A stretch of 64,000 bases of DNA from CAILZL01 sp035548495 (GTDB lineage Bacteria; Pseudomonadota; Gammaproteobacteria; Steroidobacterales; Steroidobacteraceae): the NCBI GenBank assembly GCA_035548495.1, contig DASZSV010000051.1:1-64000 (forward strand). The letters are read 5' to 3'. Position 1 is the stretch's first letter; the number at the start of each line of letters is the position of its first letter. The notes beneath the pieces were generated by a model that was not told the DNA's origin, made no database searches, and saw only the letters and a program-made list of their open reading frames with translations. Of this stretch, positions 61,771 to 64,000 are shown in pieces. The position numbers and the translations under genes are program-made.

Positions 61771-62436
61771 CTACTTGGCAATCTCCGCTCGCATCGCCTT
61801 GATTGTCTGCACATAGTCCTTGCTGCCAAAGATCGCCGAACCCGAAACAAAGGTATCCACCCCCGCCTGCGCAATCGCCGCAATGTTATCAACCTTGATG
61901 CCACCATCCATTTCCAGACGAATATTCCTGCCACTGGCATGAATGCGTTCTCGCACTTCGCGCGCCTTGTCCAGTGCGGAAGGAATGAATTTTTGCCCGG
62001 CAAAACCAGGATTGACCGACATCAGCAGGATGATATCGACCTTGTCCATCACGTGATCGAGATAGTTCAGTGGTGTTGCCGGATTCAACACAATGCCAGC
62101 CTTGCAGCCGTGGTCGTGAATCAACCCCAGAGTGCGATCCACATGATCACTGGCTTCGGGATGAAAGCTGATGATGCTGGCGCCGGCACTGGCGAAATCC
62201 GGCACGATGCGATCCACCGGCCTGACCATCAAGTGCACATCAATCGTTGCGGTGATGCCATACTCACGCAATGCCCTGCAAACAAACGGCCCCACGGTGA
62301 GATTGGGCACATAGTGATTGTCCATGACATCGAAGTGAATTCCATCGCCCCCCGCTGCGAGCACCGCGCTGGCTTCCTCACCAAGCCGGGCAAAGTCAGC
62401 CGAAAGAATTGAAGGCATGATCCAGTGGGTGTTCAT
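61771..62436 (-). CDS. rpe: Ribulose-phosphate 3-epimerase
   Basis: 221 residues. Interconverts ribulose 5-phosphate and xylulose 5-phosphate. MPSILSADFARLGEE, HFDVMDNHYVPNLTVGP, DVHLMV, HPEAS, VNPGFAGQKFIP and EMDGGIKVDN carry the metal ligands and catalytic Asp pair. GGAG lies six bases before the ATG at 62436. Same pathway as rpiA. Confidence 0.96.
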   Translation of the reverse strand: MNTHWIMPSILSADFARLGEEASAVLAAGGDGIHFDVMDNHYVPNLTVGPFVCRALREYGITATIDVHLMVRPVDRIVPDFASAGASIISFHPEASDHVDRTLGLIHDHGCKAGIVLNPATPLNYLDHVMDKVDIILLMSVNPGFAGQKFIPSALDKAREVRERIHASGRNIRLEMDGGIKVDNIAAIAQAGVDTFVSGSAIFGSKDYVQTIKAMRAEIAK

Positions 62437-62526
62437 CAATCGCTCCGCTCAATCAGTCATGGACAGTGTAGCCTTTTTACAGAAGTGATCACAGCATGAG
62501 CGCAGCCATGCCTGAAGCGATGATTG

Positions 62527-63303
62527 CTACTTGATGCCGCGTGCTGCGCAAATGGTTTCATAGGCCGAGCGGATAGTGCGTGTCTTTTCTTCAGCCGCCT
62601 TCATCATGGACTCGGGCAACCCCTTGGCAACCAGCTTGTCGGGATGATTCTGGTTCATTAAACGCCGGTAGGCTTTGGTGACTTCCGCATCGCCCGCGGT
62701 TTTGGCAACACCCAGCACCTGGTAAGCCTCATCCAGCGCGCCAGCGGAACTGCGCTGGGTGGTACTGCTGCCCTGATGTTGCATGTGCAGCATCGCCTCC
62801 ATCTGCGCAAACTGGTATTGCGATACATTCAGCGCATCGCACACACGCCGCAACAATGTACGACTGCTGTCATTGAGACTGCCGCCGAGATAACAGGTTT
62901 GCAGTTGAATCTGCACAAACATCAAACGCAGATCAAGACGATTGACCAGCAGGCGCGCAAGCGCAGTCAGTGTGTTCTGCAAGGGAAAATCCGCAGCCTT
63001 GCCTTCAGTGAACAAATCAATGGCGCGGCGCACATCGGGTTCTGACAAACGGAATTGTGCCATCACGGCGCGTGCTGCCTGGATTTCCTGTGGTGAAACA
63101 TGACCATCCGCCTTGGCGACATGCCCCATGACCTGAAAGGTGGCGCGGAAAAACGCCTGTTGAACATCGGCGGTATTCGCGCTGCCTGCGCGCTGCGCCC
63201 GTCCGGCATCAAACAAATGTCCAATGAACGCGCCGATAATTGCGCCCGGAATCCGATCAATCCAGAACCCGATCAGTGCACCAATCAACTTGCCTTGCCA
63301 CAT
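62527..63303 (-). CDS. djlA: DnaJ-like membrane co-chaperone DjlA
   Basis: 258 residues from MWQGKLIGALIGFWIDRIPGAIIGAFIGHLFD, the glycine-zipper-like membrane segment that defines DjlA. A TerB-like domain follows (about 55-170; MGHVAKADGHVSPQEIQAA), then a linker (HQGSSTTQRSSAG) and a C-terminal J domain (about 190-258) with the HPD motif in NQNHPDKL. It should stimulate DnaK at the inner membrane. In-frame starts further upstream reach 63417 but overlap the purC start. Divergent from purC. Confidence 0.93.
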   Translation of the reverse strand: MWQGKLIGALIGFWIDRIPGAIIGAFIGHLFDAGRAQRAGSANTADVQQAFFRATFQVMGHVAKADGHVSPQEIQAARAVMAQFRLSEPDVRRAIDLFTEGKAADFPLQNTLTALARLLVNRLDLRLMFVQIQLQTCYLGGSLNDSSRTLLRRVCDALNVSQYQFAQMEAMLHMQHQGSSTTQRSSAGALDEAYQVLGVAKTAGDAEVTKAYRRLMNQNHPDKLVAKGLPESMMKAAEEKTRTIRSAYETICAARGIK

Positions 63304-63409
63304 ACCGCCAATCAACTCGCTGCCCGAACCAGAACCCCGCGCTGGCAAACCTTGTGTGGGGACGCCAGCACTGCGAAAATGCATGCACTTTATGCAGAAC
63401 ACCTCGAAC

Positions 63410-64000
63410 ATGTCCAATCAAATCGCTCATTCGCCACCCATGCGTGAATCCCGCCTGCACAGCCTGACACGCATCCATCAGGGCAAGGTGCGCGACATTT
63501 ATGCCATTGACGAACACTCGATGCTGATTGTGACGACGGATCGCCTGAGCGCGTTCGATGTCATTCTGCCCGACCCCATTCCCGGCAAAGGCCGGGTATT
63601 GACCGAGATTTCCAGATTCTGGTTCAACAAGACGCAGCATATTGTGCCCAACCAATTGCTCGACACCCCCATTGAACATGTCGTTAAAGATGATGCGGAG
63701 CGTGCAATGATTGCCGACCGCAGCTTGATCGTAAGACGGCTAAAAGCCTTGCCGGTGGAAGCCGTAGTGCGTGGTTACATCATTGGCTCGGGCTGGAAGG
63801 AATATCAGCGCAGCGGAGCCATTTGCGGCATCGCACTGCCATCGGGCCTGAAGCTTGCCGACAAATTACCACAACCCGTTTTCACGCCCACCACCAAGGC
63901 ACCCGTTGGTACACATGATGAAAACATCGACTTCGCCGCAGTTGAACAACTGATCGGCCCGCAACTTGCCGCACAAGTGCGCGATACAGCCATCGCGTTG
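63410..64000 (+). CDS. purC: SAICAR synthetase, N-terminal part
   Basis: Open from the ATG at 63410 to the right edge (197 codons); the gene continues outside. HQGKVRDIYAIDEHSMLIVTTDRLSAFDVILPDPIPGKG is the ATP- and aminoimidazole-binding start of PurC; VEAVVRGYIIGSGWKEYQ and PTTKAPVGTHDENI follow. This is the yeast-like, longer form (SGWKEY, about 300 residues). It couples aspartate to CAIR in purine synthesis. A second Met at 63440 is a possible start. Divergent from djlA. Confidence 0.95.
   Translation, partial: MSNQIAHSPPMRESRLHSLTRIHQGKVRDIYAIDEHSMLIVTTDRLSAFDVILPDPIPGKGRVLTEISRFWFNKTQHIVPNQLLDTPIEHVVKDDAERAMIADRSLIVRRLKALPVEAVVRGYIIGSGWKEYQRSGAICGIALPSGLKLADKLPQPVFTPTTKAPVGTHDENIDFAAVEQLIGPQLAAQVRDTAIAL

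Noticed and set aside
61648..62412. 254-codon open frame on plus running over rpe
   Set aside because: Only its first 20-25 codons look like a protein (end of DUF5946); the rest is the antisense of rpe.

Overview
The window is 64 kb of a gammaproteobacterial chromosome. Evidence for this placement is the block ygfB-pepP-ubiH-second Ubi hydroxylase divergent from a ZapB-like gene-zapA-6S RNA-5-formyl-THF cyclo-ligase, plus rplM-rpsI, coq7-crp, a quinone-linked pyrD, ubiquinone hydroxylases and cstA-ybdD. The coq7-crp neighbourhood and the abundant small palindromic repeats recall Xanthomonadales-like lineages, but no genus can be assigned from sequence alone. Most of the window is ordinary chromosome, with a few accessory insertions.

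Layout. 0-3 kb: end of a DsbA/FrnE-type oxidoreductase, then a frameshifted AT-richer gene for a PD-(D/E)XK + PIN double-nuclease protein that looks acquired. 3-10 kb: Fe superoxide dismutase, a TraB/GumN-like protein, a large secreted M16 protease and a run of small acetyltransferase/VOC genes. 10-15 kb: polyamine block (homospermidine synthase, arginine decarboxylase) with a mercaptopyruvate sulfurtransferase. 15-20 kb: Nudix hydrolase, ORFans, a glycine-rich RRM protein and metZ. 20-27 kb: FIST protein and a translationally coupled operon SNF2 helicase - SWIM zinc-finger protein - ATP-grasp ligase. 27-36 kb: cstA-ybdD, osmC, a three-domain GH18/NodB/GT2 polysaccharide enzyme, a GH43 glycosidase and a frameshifted DUF805-like gene. 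36-41 kb: DegP-type protease with a two-component system, then a candidate C-rich small RNA on the minus strand. 41-49 kb: M32 carboxypeptidase, ttcA-apbE, DUF4337, SulP transporter and soluble lytic transglycosylase. 49-57 kb: ubiquinone/pepP/zapA/6S block, EVE protein, a 26-residue lysine-rich peptide gene and rpiA. 57-64 kb: pyrD, a repeat-rich tRNA-Gln region, ribosomal proteins S9/L13, coq7, crp, a frameshifted DUF5946 gene, rpe, djlA and the start of purC.

Themes. (1) Three genes carry single frameshifts (near 870, 36255 and 61648), so either pseudogene formation or base-level sequence error must be considered. (2) Several families of short palindromic repeats occur, one placed in frame inside a ubiquinone hydroxylase gene and one supplying the stop codon of the GH43 gene. 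(3) Non-coding features include 6S RNA, tRNA-Gln(CUG) beside a duplicated tRNA 3' end, and a candidate small RNA with C-rich loops. No CRISPR array, intact insertion sequence, rRNA gene or prophage was seen.
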